Below the pieces are notes generated by a model. The model did not search any database. It saw only the letters and a list, made by a program, of their open reading frames with translations, and was not told the origin of the DNA. A stretch of 64,000 nucleotides of DNA from Catellatospora sp. KI3 (GTDB taxonomy: Bacteria; Actinomycetota; Actinomycetes; Mycobacteriales; Micromonosporaceae): positions 1 through 64,000 of the forward strand of contig NZ_JASAMB010000014.1 in NCBI RefSeq assembly GCF_029948125.1, in the 5' to 3' direction. How positions within the stretch are numbered: the stretch's first letter is position 1; every line of letters starts with the position of its first letter. Of this stretch, positions 50,691 to 58,897 are shown in pieces. Position numbers and translations under genes: made by a program.

Positions 50691-51485
50691 TCAGCTGCCG
50701 AGGACCTGGTCGACGACGGGCTGGTAGCGGGCGGTGTCGTCGGTGGTGGGCAGTCCGGCGCGGTGGCGGCCCGTGGTGGTGGCGATGCGGTACATGAGGG
50801 CGCGGATGGCCAGTTGCCGCCAGTGGGGCCGGTGCTGGTGCCCGGTGTGCAGGTCGGCGGGTGCGTCGTGCCAGGTGATGGCGTCGGTGACGGCGACGGC
50901 GAGGGCCCAGTCGGCGGGGCGGTGGTAGACGGGCCAGTCGATGACGGCCGGTGGCAGCCCGGGGGCGAACAGGACGTTGCCGAGCAGGTCGCCGTGTACG
51001 GGTTGGCTGGGCAGGTCGATGGGGTGCCGGGCGGCGGCGAGCTGGTGCAGGAGTTCGGTCATGGGGCCGGTGGCGGGCAGGGGTTGTTCGTCGAAGGCGA
51101 TGTGGTCGCCGTGGGTCCACGGGTCGTCGCGGTGGTCGAGGAACTCCGGTCGTGGCAGGTGCGCGAGGGCTTGGTGCAGGTGCTGGCCGGCGGTGAGGGT
51201 TTCGTGGACGCGGCGGGGGTCGGGGTGGCCGGGTAGGTGGCGGTTGGCTTGCCAGCCGTGGTGGGTCCAGTGGCCGTCGGCGGCGGGTATGGGCCGGGCC
51301 AGGCGCAGTTGCGGTGTGTCGGGGATGGCGGCGAGGGTGGTGGCGGTCCATTCGTGTTCGGCGGGTAGTCCGGCGGGTTTGAGCACGATGGTGCCGGACA
51401 GCCAGGTGTGGCCTTGGCCGCCGGGTAGTGGCGTGGGTGGTGCGGTGGCGCCGAACGCGGCCAGGACGTGTGGTGGTGGGTGCAT
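50691..51485 (-). CDS. Aminoglycoside phosphotransferase-like kinase
   Basis: The 264-residue protein has the phosphotransferase catalytic loop VHGDLLGNVLF (Asp as base) and the metal-binding VIDWPVYHRP in place of the usual DFG-like IDW motif. The N-terminal lobe is short (LSGTIVLKPAG holds the likely ATP-binding lysine). Many such proteins phosphorylate small metabolites. It faces folD in the same direction, 89 bp downstream. Confidence 0.82.
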   Translation of the reverse strand: MHPPPHVLAAFGATAPPTPLPGGQGHTWLSGTIVLKPAGLPAEHEWTATTLAAIPDTPQLRLARPIPAADGHWTHHGWQANRHLPGHPDPRRVHETLTAGQHLHQALAHLPRPEFLDHRDDPWTHGDHIAFDEQPLPATGPMTELLHQLAAARHPIDLPSQPVHGDLLGNVLFAPGLPPAVIDWPVYHRPADWALAVAVTDAITWHDAPADLHTGHQHRPHWRQLAIRALMYRIATTTGRHRAGLPTTDDTARYQPVVDQVLGS

Positions 51486-51574
51486 GTGGTGATGGGATCG
51501 TGTCGGTGCGGTGCGGGTCTACCGGGTTTCGGCCGCCGGGGCGCCTGTGGCGTGGGCGTCCCGGCGGCCGGGGG

Positions 51575-52444
51575 TCAGGAGGTGGCTTTCTCGGCGGCGG
51601 CTACGGCGTTGCGGAACAGCATCGCGACGGTGGTGGGTCCGACGCCGCCGACGCGGGGGGTGATGGCGCCGGCGACGTGGGCGCAGGCTTCGTCGACGTC
51701 GGGCAGGATGCGGCGGCCTTCGTAGCGGACGCCGCCGCCGATGACGACGGCGCCGGGTTTGACGTGTTCGGGCTGGATGATGCCGGGTACGCCGGCGGCG
51801 GCGACGAGGATGTCTGCGCGGCGGGTGTAGCGGGGCCAGTCTTTGACGCCGGTGTGGACGACGGTGACGGCGGCGTCGGCGGTGGGGCGTTTCTGGGCGA
51901 GGAGCATGGCCAGGGGGCGGCCGAGGGTGGCGCCGCGGCCGAGGATGACGACTTCGCGTCCGGCGATGGGGATCTGGTGGTGGGCCAGGAGCGCTTCGAT
52001 GCCGGCGGGGGTGCATGGCAGCGGTCCGGGTATGCCGAGGGCGAGGCGGCCCATGTTGACCGGGTGCATGCCGTCGACGTCCTTGTCGGGGTCCATGGCG
52101 GCGAGGGCGGCGTTGTAGTCGAGGTGGCCGGGGATGGGGTACTGGATGAGCATGCCGTGTACGGCGGGGTCGTCGTTGTAGGCGGCGACGGCGGCTTCGA
52201 CCTGCGCCTGGGTGGCGTCGGCGGGCAGGTGGGTGTGCGGGGATGCGAAGCCCAGGGCGGTGGCCTGCTGCTGTTTGATGCGGATGTAGCCGGCGCTGGC
52301 GTCGTCGTCGCCGACGAGGATGGTGGCGAGGCTGGGGGTGGTGCCGCGGGCGGTGAGGGCGGCGGCGCGGGCGGCGGTGTCGGTGTTGACGGCTTCGGCG
52401 ACGGGTCCGCCGGGCAGGAGCCGGGCGGTGGCGGTGTCGGGCAT
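51575..52444 (-). CDS. folD: Methylenetetrahydrofolate dehydrogenase/cyclohydrolase
   Basis: The 289-residue enzyme interconverts 5,10-methylene-, methenyl- and 10-formyl-tetrahydrofolate with NADP. The catalytic lysine is in SAGYIRIKQQQATALGF; VHGMLIQYPIP, DKDVDGMHPVNMG and the Rossmann GRGATLGRPLAMLL follow. The last differs from the common GRSxxVGxP, so this is a divergent FolD. ATG 52444 is the start; the extra in-frame codons upstream are riboswitch sequence. Expression should rise when ZTP accumulates. Confidence 0.92.
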   Translation of the reverse strand: MPDTATARLLPGGPVAEAVNTDTAARAAALTARGTTPSLATILVGDDDASAGYIRIKQQQATALGFASPHTHLPADATQAQVEAAVAAYNDDPAVHGMLIQYPIPGHLDYNAALAAMDPDKDVDGMHPVNMGRLALGIPGPLPCTPAGIEALLAHHQIPIAGREVVILGRGATLGRPLAMLLAQKRPTADAAVTVVHTGVKDWPRYTRRADILVAAAGVPGIIQPEHVKPGAVVIGGGVRYEGRRILPDVDEACAHVAGAITPRVGGVGPTTVAMLFRNAVAAAEKATS

Positions 52445-52461
52445 GGTGCGTCCTGTCGTGC

Positions 52462-52540
52462 GGGCGCCCAGGCGGTCGGCTTCCGCGAGAGGCTCCCCGG
52501 TGGTCGGTTCCACCCTGTGCCGCCAGTCGCTGTCGGGTGC
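52462..52540 (-). promoter_or_regulatory. ZTP (pfl) riboswitch in the folD leader
   Basis: Read on the minus strand, the leader holds CCCGACAGCGACTGGCGG near its 5' end, then GTGGAA followed by CCACCGGGGAGCC, and CCGCCTGGGC near its 3' end. This order matches the conserved parts of the pfl RNA motif that senses ZTP/ZMP and controls folate and purine genes, folD among them. It ends about 18 bases before the folD ATG, so control is likely at translation initiation. The match is by eye. Confidence 0.88.
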
Positions 52541-52595
52541 CAGCCTATCGGGTTGTGCGGTTGCGTTCGGGGCGCGGGTTGTTCACCATCGCCTG

Positions 52596-53201
52596 GTGGG
52601 TGACCGTCCGATTCCCGATTTCTCCGTCAAGCCGACTTTGATCGGGCAGCGGGTGCTGCTGCGGCCGTTCCAGGATTCGGATTTCGACGGTCTGCGTGCG
52701 GCGCTGCGCGATCCGGAGGCGGCGCGGCTGACGGGCAGTGTGACCAGTTCGCAGGCGGTGGTGCTGGCGCAGGATCCGACGCGGGAGCGGCGGCTGCGGG
52801 AGTGGTATTCGACCCGCAACGCCCAGACCGACCGGCTGGATCTGGCGGTGGTGGACGTGGCCGGCGGTGCGTGTGTCGGGGAGGTGGTGTTGAACAAGTG
52901 GGATCCGGACAACCTGTGCTGCAATTTCCGGACGCTGATCGGCCCGGGTGGTCGTGACCGGGGGTTGGGTACGGAGGCGATCCGGATGTTCATCGGGTAC
53001 GGCTTCGAGCAGCTGCACCTGCACCGGATCTCGTTGGAGGTGTTCGCGTTCAATCCGCGGGCGCGGCGGGTGTACGAGAAGGTCGGTTTCGTGGCGGAGG
53101 GGGTGCTGCGTGATGCGCTGCGGTTCGACGGCCGGTGGGTGGACGCGACGGTGATGTCGGTGCTGGCGCCGGAGTGGGCCCGGCATCGGGGCCGTCCTTA
53201 G
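52596..53201 (+). CDS. GNAT family N-acetyltransferase
   Basis: The 201-residue protein is a RimJ/RimL-like acetyltransferase: TLIGQRVLLRPFQDSDFDGL, the acetyl-CoA loop GGRDRGLGTEAIRMFIGYGFEQLHLHRI and NPRARRVYEKVGFVAEG. Substrates could be protein N termini or small amines. GTG 52596 begins the plausible protein; there is no clear ribosome-binding site. It is divergent from the folD riboswitch and overlaps the next, convergent gene by four bases. Confidence 0.85.
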   Translation: MGDRPIPDFSVKPTLIGQRVLLRPFQDSDFDGLRAALRDPEAARLTGSVTSSQAVVLAQDPTRERRLREWYSTRNAQTDRLDLAVVDVAGGACVGEVVLNKWDPDNLCCNFRTLIGPGGRDRGLGTEAIRMFIGYGFEQLHLHRISLEVFAFNPRARRVYEKVGFVAEGVLRDALRFDGRWVDATVMSVLAPEWARHRGRP

Positions 53202-53728
53202 CCGAGGATGTGCTGCGCTTCGGCGGTGACCTGCGGTGACGCCAGCGGCGCCCAGGTGGTGAACAGGTGGTGCAGGTAGCGGCCGTGGCGGGTGGCGGTG
53301 TCGGGGGACTGCTCGCAGACGTCGAGTTCGTTGACGATGGTCAGGTCGACGAGTTCGCGCAGGGTGGGTGCGGGTGGGTGGTGGCTGGTGCCGGTGAACC
53401 GGTCGTGCCAGGTGCCGGTGGCGGCGAGGTTCGGCCAGGTGGCTTCGCGCAGGCAGGCGCCGTAGTCGTAGACGAGCTGCTCGGCGTCGGCGCCGATGGT
53501 GGTGCGCAGCAGGTCGCGTTCGGTGGTGGCCAGCAGCGGGTGGGCGAAGCCGTCGGTGCCGTATGCGGCGTGGGTGAGGCCGGCGACGGCGACGTGCGGG
53601 GCGAGGCCGAGGGCGAGCAGCCGGTCGTGGACGCGCAGCAGGTGGGTGTGGAGGGTGCCGCCGGGGTGGTCGAGGTGGTGTGCGCCCCGGTGGTGCAGCA
53701 GCGTCAGGGCGGGCTGCGGTGCCGTCAT
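53198..53728 (-). CDS. DUF6817-like HD-fold protein
   Basis: The 176-residue protein begins LTLLHHRGAHHLDHPGGTLHTHLLRVHDRLLALG, with histidine-rich helices like a divergent HD-type fold. LTHAAYGTDGFAHPLL could supply further metal ligands. It resembles the DUF6817 group; no biochemical role is known. TACCGT six bases before ATG 53728 supports a leaderless start. Confidence 0.7.
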   Translation of the reverse strand: MTAPQPALTLLHHRGAHHLDHPGGTLHTHLLRVHDRLLALGLAPHVAVAGLTHAAYGTDGFAHPLLATTERDLLRTTIGADAEQLVYDYGACLREATWPNLAATGTWHDRFTGTSHHPPAPTLRELVDLTIVNELDVCEQSPDTATRHGRYLHHLFTTWAPLASPQVTAEAQHILG

Positions 53729-53816
53729 GGGGTGACGGTAGGCGCGGGCGGGGGTCGGGGCCAGGGGGCTGTGTCCGATGTCATCGGCGGGTGGGGCCGG
53801 TTCTAGGATGGCCGTT

Positions 53817-54194
53817 ATGACCTTGAGCAAACCGATTGTTGAGTTCCCTGAGGGTGCTCCGCCGACCGAGCTGGAGATCACCGACCTGGTGGTGGGTGAC
53901 GGGCAGCAGGCCGGTGCCGGCGACCATGTGGTGGTGCACTACGTGGGGGTGTCGTTCTCGACGGGTGAGGAGTTCGACGCGTCGTGGAACCGCGGTTCCA
54001 CGTTCGATTTCCGGTTGGGTCGCGGGCAGGTCATCGCCGGCTGGGACCAGGGTGTGGCCGGGATGCGGGTCGGTGGCCGGCGCAAGCTGGTGATCCCGTC
54101 GAAGCTGGGTTACGGCGAGCGCGGCGCGGGTCGGGCGATCAAGCCCGGCGAGACGTTGATCTTCGTGGTGGACCTGGTGGACATCATCCCGTGA
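53817..54194 (+). CDS. FKBP-type peptidyl-prolyl isomerase
   Basis: The 125-residue cytoplasmic FKBP has the full fold: VHYVGVSFSTGEEFDASW, FDFRLGRGQVIAGWDQGVAGMRVGGRRKLVIP, then YGERGAG and LIFVVDLVDI. The active-site Tyr, Phe, Asp, Trp and Tyr are present. It speeds prolyl-bond isomerisation in folding proteins. TAGGAT seven bases before ATG 53817 suggests a leaderless mRNA. It is followed four bases later by a HAD gene. Confidence 0.95.
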   Translation: MTLSKPIVEFPEGAPPTELEITDLVVGDGQQAGAGDHVVVHYVGVSFSTGEEFDASWNRGSTFDFRLGRGQVIAGWDQGVAGMRVGGRRKLVIPSKLGYGERGAGRAIKPGETLIFVVDLVDIIP

Positions 54195-54198
54195 TCGG

Positions 54199-54999
54199 AT
54201 GAGGCCTGAGGTTGTCGCGGTGGACCTCGACGGGACGCTGCTGGGCACCGGTGGGGTGCTGTCGGCGCGTACGGTCGCGGCGTTGCGGCTGGTCCGGGCG
54301 GGTGGGGCCCGTGTCGTCGTGGTCACCGCCCGCCCGCCGCGGTTCGTGGACCGGCTGGTCGGGCACGCGGGTGTGGACGGGGTGTCGGTGTGTGCCAACG
54401 GCGCGGTCGTGTACGACCGGGCGGCGGGGGTGCATGAGGTGGTGGGGCCGCTGCCGGTGGCGGTGGCGCGCCGGTGTGCCGAGGTGGTGGACGCGGTGCT
54501 GCCGGGGGCGGCGTTCGCGGTGGAGACGGGCCGGCGGGTGCTGTGCGGTCCGGGTTTCCGGCGGCTGTTCCGCGGTGATCCGCAGCGGGTCGACGTCGGT
54601 TCGCGGGAGGAGTTGTGGGCGGCGGCGGAGTCGGTGGTGAAGCTGCTGGTGTGGTCGCCGGCGCATGAGGATGCCGTGGACGTGGCGTGGGAGGTGCTGT
54701 CGGCGGCGCTGCCGCTGGTGGAGTGCACCCATTCGGGTGGGCGGGGGCTGCTGGAGGTCAGCGCCGCGGGGGTGACGAAGGCGGCGACGCTGGCGGCGGT
54801 GTGCGCCGGCTGGGGTGTGGACGCGGGCCGGGTGGTGGCGTTCGGGGACATGCCCAACGATCTGCCGATGCTGGCGTGGGCGGGGACGGCGTATGCGGTC
54901 GCCAACGCGCATCCGCGGGTGCTGGCGCAGGTGGCGCGGCATACGGCCGGCAATGACGACGACGGGGTGGCGCTGGTGCTGGAGCGGCTCTACGGGTGA
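54199..54999 (+). CDS. HAD superfamily (Cof-type) phosphatase
   Basis: The 266-residue phosphatase has HAD motif I VDLDGTLLG, motif II VVTARPPR, a C2 cap (about 85-185) and motifs III/IV in GVTKAATL and FGDMPNDLPML. Cof-type members dephosphorylate sugar phosphates or cofactors such as PLP and FMN. It follows the FKBP gene closely. Its end overlaps the convergent ankyrin gene by ten bases. Confidence 0.9.
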   Translation: MRPEVVAVDLDGTLLGTGGVLSARTVAALRLVRAGGARVVVVTARPPRFVDRLVGHAGVDGVSVCANGAVVYDRAAGVHEVVGPLPVAVARRCAEVVDAVLPGAAFAVETGRRVLCGPGFRRLFRGDPQRVDVGSREELWAAAESVVKLLVWSPAHEDAVDVAWEVLSAALPLVECTHSGGRGLLEVSAAGVTKAATLAAVCAGWGVDAGRVVAFGDMPNDLPMLAWAGTAYAVANAHPRVLAQVARHTAGNDDDGVALVLERLYG

Positions 55000-55373
55000 G
55001 CGGCCAGTAGGTGTTCGCGGCCGAACATGGCGGCGGCCTGCCGGGCGGAGGGGTTGCCGGCGTCGGGGTCGGCGCCGGCGGCCAGCAGCACCTGTACGAC
55101 TTCGGTGTGGCCTTTGAACACGGCTCCGGCCAGTGGGGTCTGCTCGCGGTCGTTGGCGAGGTCGGGGGTGGCGCCGTGGGCGAGCAGCGCGGCGACGGTC
55201 GCGGGGTGGCCGTGGTAGGCGGCGAGCATGAGCAGGGTGTCGCCGCGGCCGTTGGCGAGGTCGGGGGGTGTCCCGGTGTTCAGGTGGGCGGTGAGGGCGG
55301 CGGTGTCGCCGTCGCGGGCCAGGGTGAACGTGGTGGGGGCTGGTCCGGGGTCGTGGCTCACGCGGTTCAGCAT
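54990..55373 (-). CDS. Ankyrin-repeat protein
   Basis: The 127-residue protein has about three ankyrin repeats (GDTLLMLAAYHGHPATVAALLAHGA, REQTPLAGAVFKGHTEVVQVLLAAGADPD and a partial third). It is soluble and probably binds another protein. ATG 55373 is used; GTG 55361 is possible. Confidence 0.88.
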   Translation of the reverse strand: MLNRVSHDPGPAPTTFTLARDGDTAALTAHLNTGTPPDLANGRGDTLLMLAAYHGHPATVAALLAHGATPDLANDREQTPLAGAVFKGHTEVVQVLLAAGADPDAGNPSARQAAAMFGREHLLAAHP

Positions 55374-55481
55374 CGCCGGTGGGGGGCCGGGTGGGCTACC
55401 GCGTGCGTGCGGGGTGTGGTGACGGGCCGGTAGCCGCGGAGACTGGCTGAAAACGGTCGGGATCTACCTAGACTGGGATGC

Positions 55482-56162
55482 ATGGAGCTGTCATTGGCGG
55501 AGCAACTGGTTCTGCTCAGTTATGACGACGTGTCGGGGCGGCCGCTGCTGAACACGGCTCAGCTCGACTGCGGTGTGCAGGGCGCGATCCTGCTGACGCT
55601 GTCGTACGCGGGCAAGGTGGTCTTGAACCACGGCCATCTCGAGGTGAGCGATCCGGTGCCGACCGGTGATCCGGTGCTGGACGCGTCGCTGGCCCGGGTC
55701 GCGGCGGAGACGACCCGCTACCACACGCCGGACTGGTGGATCTACCACCTGTCCAGTCCGCGGCACCGGGAGGCGCTGCTGGAGCGGCTCGTCGACCGGG
55801 GGGTGATGGTCCGGGAGGACCATGCGGTGCTGGGGGTGTTCCACCGGCGCCGCTACCCGGAGCGGGACACGGTGGTGGAGAAGGAGCTGGTGGGGCATCT
55901 GCGGCAGGTCGTCAACCGGATGGCGGCACCGGACCGGCAGTCGGTGAGCCTGCTGGCGCTGGTCCATACGCTGCTGCTGGACCGGCACCTGTTCCCGGAG
56001 ATGAACCGGGACGATCTGCGGCACCGGATCACGGAGCTGACCGAGGGCGAGTGGTGCGGCCCGGCGGTGGCCAAGGTGGTGTACGCGATGAACATGGCGG
56101 TGCTGGCCGCGATCACGGGCGGGGCCGCGTCGTCGCCGACGGCGGCCGTGTCGGCCACCTGA
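55482..56162 (+). CDS. GPP34 (GOLPH3-like) domain protein
   Basis: The 226-residue protein is a GPP34 family member: LSLAEQLVLLSYDDVSGRP, the strand ILLTLSYAGKVVL and LLERLVDRGVMVREDH. It is related to the eukaryotic Golgi phosphoprotein 3, which binds phosphoinositides; its bacterial role is unknown and possibly membrane-linked. TAGACT seven bases before ATG 55482 marks a leaderless start. Confidence 0.9.
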   Translation: MELSLAEQLVLLSYDDVSGRPLLNTAQLDCGVQGAILLTLSYAGKVVLNHGHLEVSDPVPTGDPVLDASLARVAAETTRYHTPDWWIYHLSSPRHREALLERLVDRGVMVREDHAVLGVFHRRRYPERDTVVEKELVGHLRQVVNRMAAPDRQSVSLLALVHTLLLDRHLFPEMNRDDLRHRITELTEGEWCGPAVAKVVYAMNMAVLAAITGGAASSPTAAVSAT

Positions 56163-56232
56163 GCGGGTGTCGCCCGGCGCGGGTGAGGCCGGACACGGTG
56201 CGCGGGCCGGGCGCGGGTTCTAGCGTGACGGC

Positions 56233-57219
56233 ATGCAGGGAATCCCCCACGCCGGCACGGCACTGGCCGACACGTACCGGGCGTTCGCGACCCGGGAATG
56301 CGCCGGCGTCTCCCCCGCCTACGAGCACCTGTGCCTGGGTGTCGCCGGCGACGCCGAGATCCTGGCGCTGATCGGGCAGCTGCCGCTGCCGCGGCGCCAA
56401 CCGAACCTGCTGCTGGGTGTGGTGCGGCTGCTCGGCGGCCCGACCGGCGGCTATCTGGCGATGCGGGCGTGGCTGGTGGCGCACTGGGACGCGGTGCGGG
56501 CGCAGATGCTGGCCCGCACGACGCAGACCAACGAGGCGGGGCGTACGGCGGTGCTGCTGCCGGTGCTGGCGGGGCTGCCGCAGCCGCTGGCGCTGCTGGA
56601 GGTCGGCGCGTCGGCGGGCCTGTGCCTGTACCCGGACCGGTACGCGTTCTCCTACGACGGCGCCGCCCCGTTCGGCGACCCGGCGGGGCCGGTCATCGAC
56701 TGCGCCACGGCCGGCCCGGTGCCGGTGCCGGACCGGGTGCCGCGGGTGGTGTGGCGGGCCGGGGTCGACCTGAACCCGCTGGACGTCACCGACCCCGGCG
56801 ATGTGGCGTGGCTGCGGGCGCTGATCTGGCCGGAGCACACCGCCCGCCGCGACCGGCTGGCCGCCGCGGCGGCGATCGCGGCGGCCGACCCGCCGCTGCT
56901 GGTCCGCGCCGACCTCAACGACGCCGTCGCGGACCTGGCGGCCCGGGCGCCGGCGGGTGCGACGCTGGTGGTGTTCCACACCGCGGTGCTGGCCTATCTG
57001 AGCCCCGCCGACCGGGACCGGTTCTGCGCGACGATGACCGGCCTGGTCGCGGCCAGGCCGGGCACGGTGTGGCTGTCGAACGAGGCCCCGGGGGTGCTGC
57101 CGGCCGTGACCGCGCGGCTGCCGGTGCCGGTCCCGCCGGGCCGGACGGTGCTGGCCCGCGACGGGCGGCCGGTCGCGTTCGGGATGCCGCACGGGCAGGG
57201 GCTGACCTGGCTGGGCTGA
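56233..57219 (+). CDS. DUF2332 family protein
   Basis: The 328-residue protein matches DUF2332: YRAFATRECAGVSPAYEHLC, the central TQTNEAGRTAVLLPVLAGLPQPLALLEVGASAGLCL (resembling a methyltransferase glycine loop), GVDLNPLDVTD and VVFHTAVLAYLSP. The fold appears related to SAM-methyltransferases, but the activity is unknown. ATG 56233 is six bases after TAGCGT. Confidence 0.85.
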   Translation: MQGIPHAGTALADTYRAFATRECAGVSPAYEHLCLGVAGDAEILALIGQLPLPRRQPNLLLGVVRLLGGPTGGYLAMRAWLVAHWDAVRAQMLARTTQTNEAGRTAVLLPVLAGLPQPLALLEVGASAGLCLYPDRYAFSYDGAAPFGDPAGPVIDCATAGPVPVPDRVPRVVWRAGVDLNPLDVTDPGDVAWLRALIWPEHTARRDRLAAAAAIAAADPPLLVRADLNDAVADLAARAPAGATLVVFHTAVLAYLSPADRDRFCATMTGLVAARPGTVWLSNEAPGVLPAVTARLPVPVPPGRTVLARDGRPVAFGMPHGQGLTWLG

Positions 57220-57225
57220 CCTGTG

Positions 57226-58323
57226 TCAGCGGCACCAGACGTCGACGAGCTGCACCGCGTTGTTGGCGAAGCCGCCGCGGTTCCAGTCCTGCCCGAGCGG
57301 CTGGGCGGCGCCGGTGGCGTCGTGGGCGCGGGCGGTGAGCTGGTGGCGGCCCGGTGCGGCGGCCCACCGGTGGGTGAAGCGCCGCCACGCCCACCGGTGC
57401 CCGGTGTCGGGTTCGAGTTCGGCCCGCGCCCACGTGTCGCCGCCGTCGGCGCTGACCTCGACCGACACCAGCGGCGCCTGCCCGGACCACGCGCGGCCTT
57501 CGAGCAGGTGCTCGCCGGCGTCGACGACGCGGGCGCGGGACATGAAGTCGGGGAACCCGGGCGGCACGAGCAGGGCCCGGGGCCGGATCCGGGTGACCGG
57601 GTCGCCGTCGTCGCCGGGCTGCTGGCGCAGCCGGTACGCGACGGCGTTCTGGTAGCCGGTGAACGGGGCGGCGGTGACGGTGACGTCGCGCAGCCATTTG
57701 ACGTGGGCCATGCCGTACCAGCCGGGTGCGACCAGCCGCACCGGGTGGCCGTGCTGCGGCGGCAGCGGCTGCCCGTTCATCGCGTACGCGACCAGCACCT
57801 CCGGCGCCGTCGCGTCGGCCAGGGACAGGCTGCGCTGGTAGTCCTGTTCGACGCCGCGTTCGATGCCGTGGTCGGCGCCGGTGAACACGACGTCGGCGGC
57901 GCCCGGGTCGGCGCCGGCGTCGGCGAGCAGGTCACGCAGCGGCACCCCGGTCCATTCGGCGGTGCCGACGGCTTCGACCAGCCACGGCTGGCTGACCGGC
58001 CGGGGGTGCAGGCGGGCGCGGCCGTTGCCGGCGCACTCCATCGTGACCCGTACCGTGCTCGCGGGCCGGGCCCGCAGGTCGGCCATGGTCAGGGTCAGCG
58101 GCCGGGCGACCTGCCCGCCGATGCTCAGCTGCCAGGCGGCGTCGTCGGTGAGCGGGATGTCGTAGTGGATGAGCAGGTAGTGCAGGCCCGGCGGGGTGAG
58201 GTCGTAGCGCAGCGCCTCCAGCGGGATGCCGTGGTTGCGGGCGGCCAGGGCCAGTTCCTCGGCGGAGATGGCTTCGCCGTCGGCGGCGACCCGGCCGGGG
58301 CGGCTGATCTGGTCGAGGTTCAT
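57226..58323 (-). CDS. Sulfite oxidase-family molybdopterin protein
   Basis: The 365-residue protein has the molybdopterin domain of the sulfite oxidase family with the metal-ligand cysteine in TMECAGNGRARLHP and the pocket motifs VFTGADHGIERG and PQHGHPVRLVAPGWYGMAHVKWL. A C-terminal Ig-like dimerisation domain (about 255-365) follows. There is no signal peptide and no heme domain, so the electron acceptor is unknown. ATG 58323 follows GGGGA. Confidence 0.9.
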   Translation of the reverse strand: MNLDQISRPGRVAADGEAISAEELALAARNHGIPLEALRYDLTPPGLHYLLIHYDIPLTDDAAWQLSIGGQVARPLTLTMADLRARPASTVRVTMECAGNGRARLHPRPVSQPWLVEAVGTAEWTGVPLRDLLADAGADPGAADVVFTGADHGIERGVEQDYQRSLSLADATAPEVLVAYAMNGQPLPPQHGHPVRLVAPGWYGMAHVKWLRDVTVTAAPFTGYQNAVAYRLRQQPGDDGDPVTRIRPRALLVPPGFPDFMSRARVVDAGEHLLEGRAWSGQAPLVSVEVSADGGDTWARAELEPDTGHRWAWRRFTHRWAAAPGRHQLTARAHDATGAAQPLGQDWNRGGFANNAVQLVDVWCR

Positions 58324-58385
58324 CGCTGTCCCCTGTCACGTGTGCGGTGCGTGCCGTTCCAGCTTCGCATCCGGGCGGGCACGGG

Positions 58386-58420
58386 CGCGCCCCCGGTCCG
58401 GGAGCCGGACCGGGGGCGCG
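58386..58420. terminator. 16-bp perfect hairpin
   Basis: CGCGCCCCCGGTCCGG and its exact complement are separated by GAG. It separates the small membrane-protein gene from the sulfite oxidase-like gene on the same strand. Confidence 0.8.
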
Positions 58421-58434
58421 GGAGGGCGGGCGGG

Positions 58435-58782
58435 TCAGGCGCTGCGGCGGCGACGCCGTACGGGCTTGTCGTCGTCGGCGACGAAGGTGCGGGTCAGCGC
58501 CATCGCGGCGATGATGCCCAGCACCGCGAACGCGAGCTGCACCCCGAGGGTGGCCCAGCTCCAGTGCAGGTGCAGGCCGATCCAGTCCCAGTCCCAGCGG
58601 GCCTGGGCGTTGTCGTCCCAGCCCAGGCGCCGTGACGCCCAGCCGCCCAGCAGCGCGGCGATGACGCCGACCGCGGCGGTGGCGACGGCGCCGATGTTCT
58701 GCCGGCCGGGCAGGACCAGGCGGCCGAGGGTGCCGATGAGGATTCCTATCAGGAGCGCGGAGAGGATACCGGTAGCCGTCAT
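58435..58782 (-). CDS. GlsB/YeaQ/YmgE-like membrane protein
   Basis: The 115-residue protein resembles a transglycosylase-associated (GlsB/YeaQ) protein: ILSALLIGILIGTLGRLVLPGRQNIG, then a second helix AVATAAVGVIAALLGGW and a third after an inserted Trp-rich loop (WDWDWIGLHLHWSW). It ends in a basic tail. Such proteins are often stress-induced. ATG 58782 is preferred over ATG 58791. Confidence 0.78.
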   Translation of the reverse strand: MTATGILSALLIGILIGTLGRLVLPGRQNIGAVATAAVGVIAALLGGWASRRLGWDDNAQARWDWDWIGLHLHWSWATLGVQLAFAVLGIIAAMALTRTFVADDDKPVRRRRRSA

Positions 58783-58897
58783 GGGCCGCATCTACCCGCG
58801 GTGCGGGGTGTTAATCCTCGCCGCGGCACCGGTTTCGGCGACGGCGGGGCCGAAACCCGGTCGCGGCGGGCGGCCCGGTGGCGGTAGGAATGTCGCC

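Noticed and set aside
52445..52513. N-terminal extension of FolD
   Set aside because: These codons coincide with the 3' part of the ZTP riboswitch, and FolD relatives start near ATG 52444.
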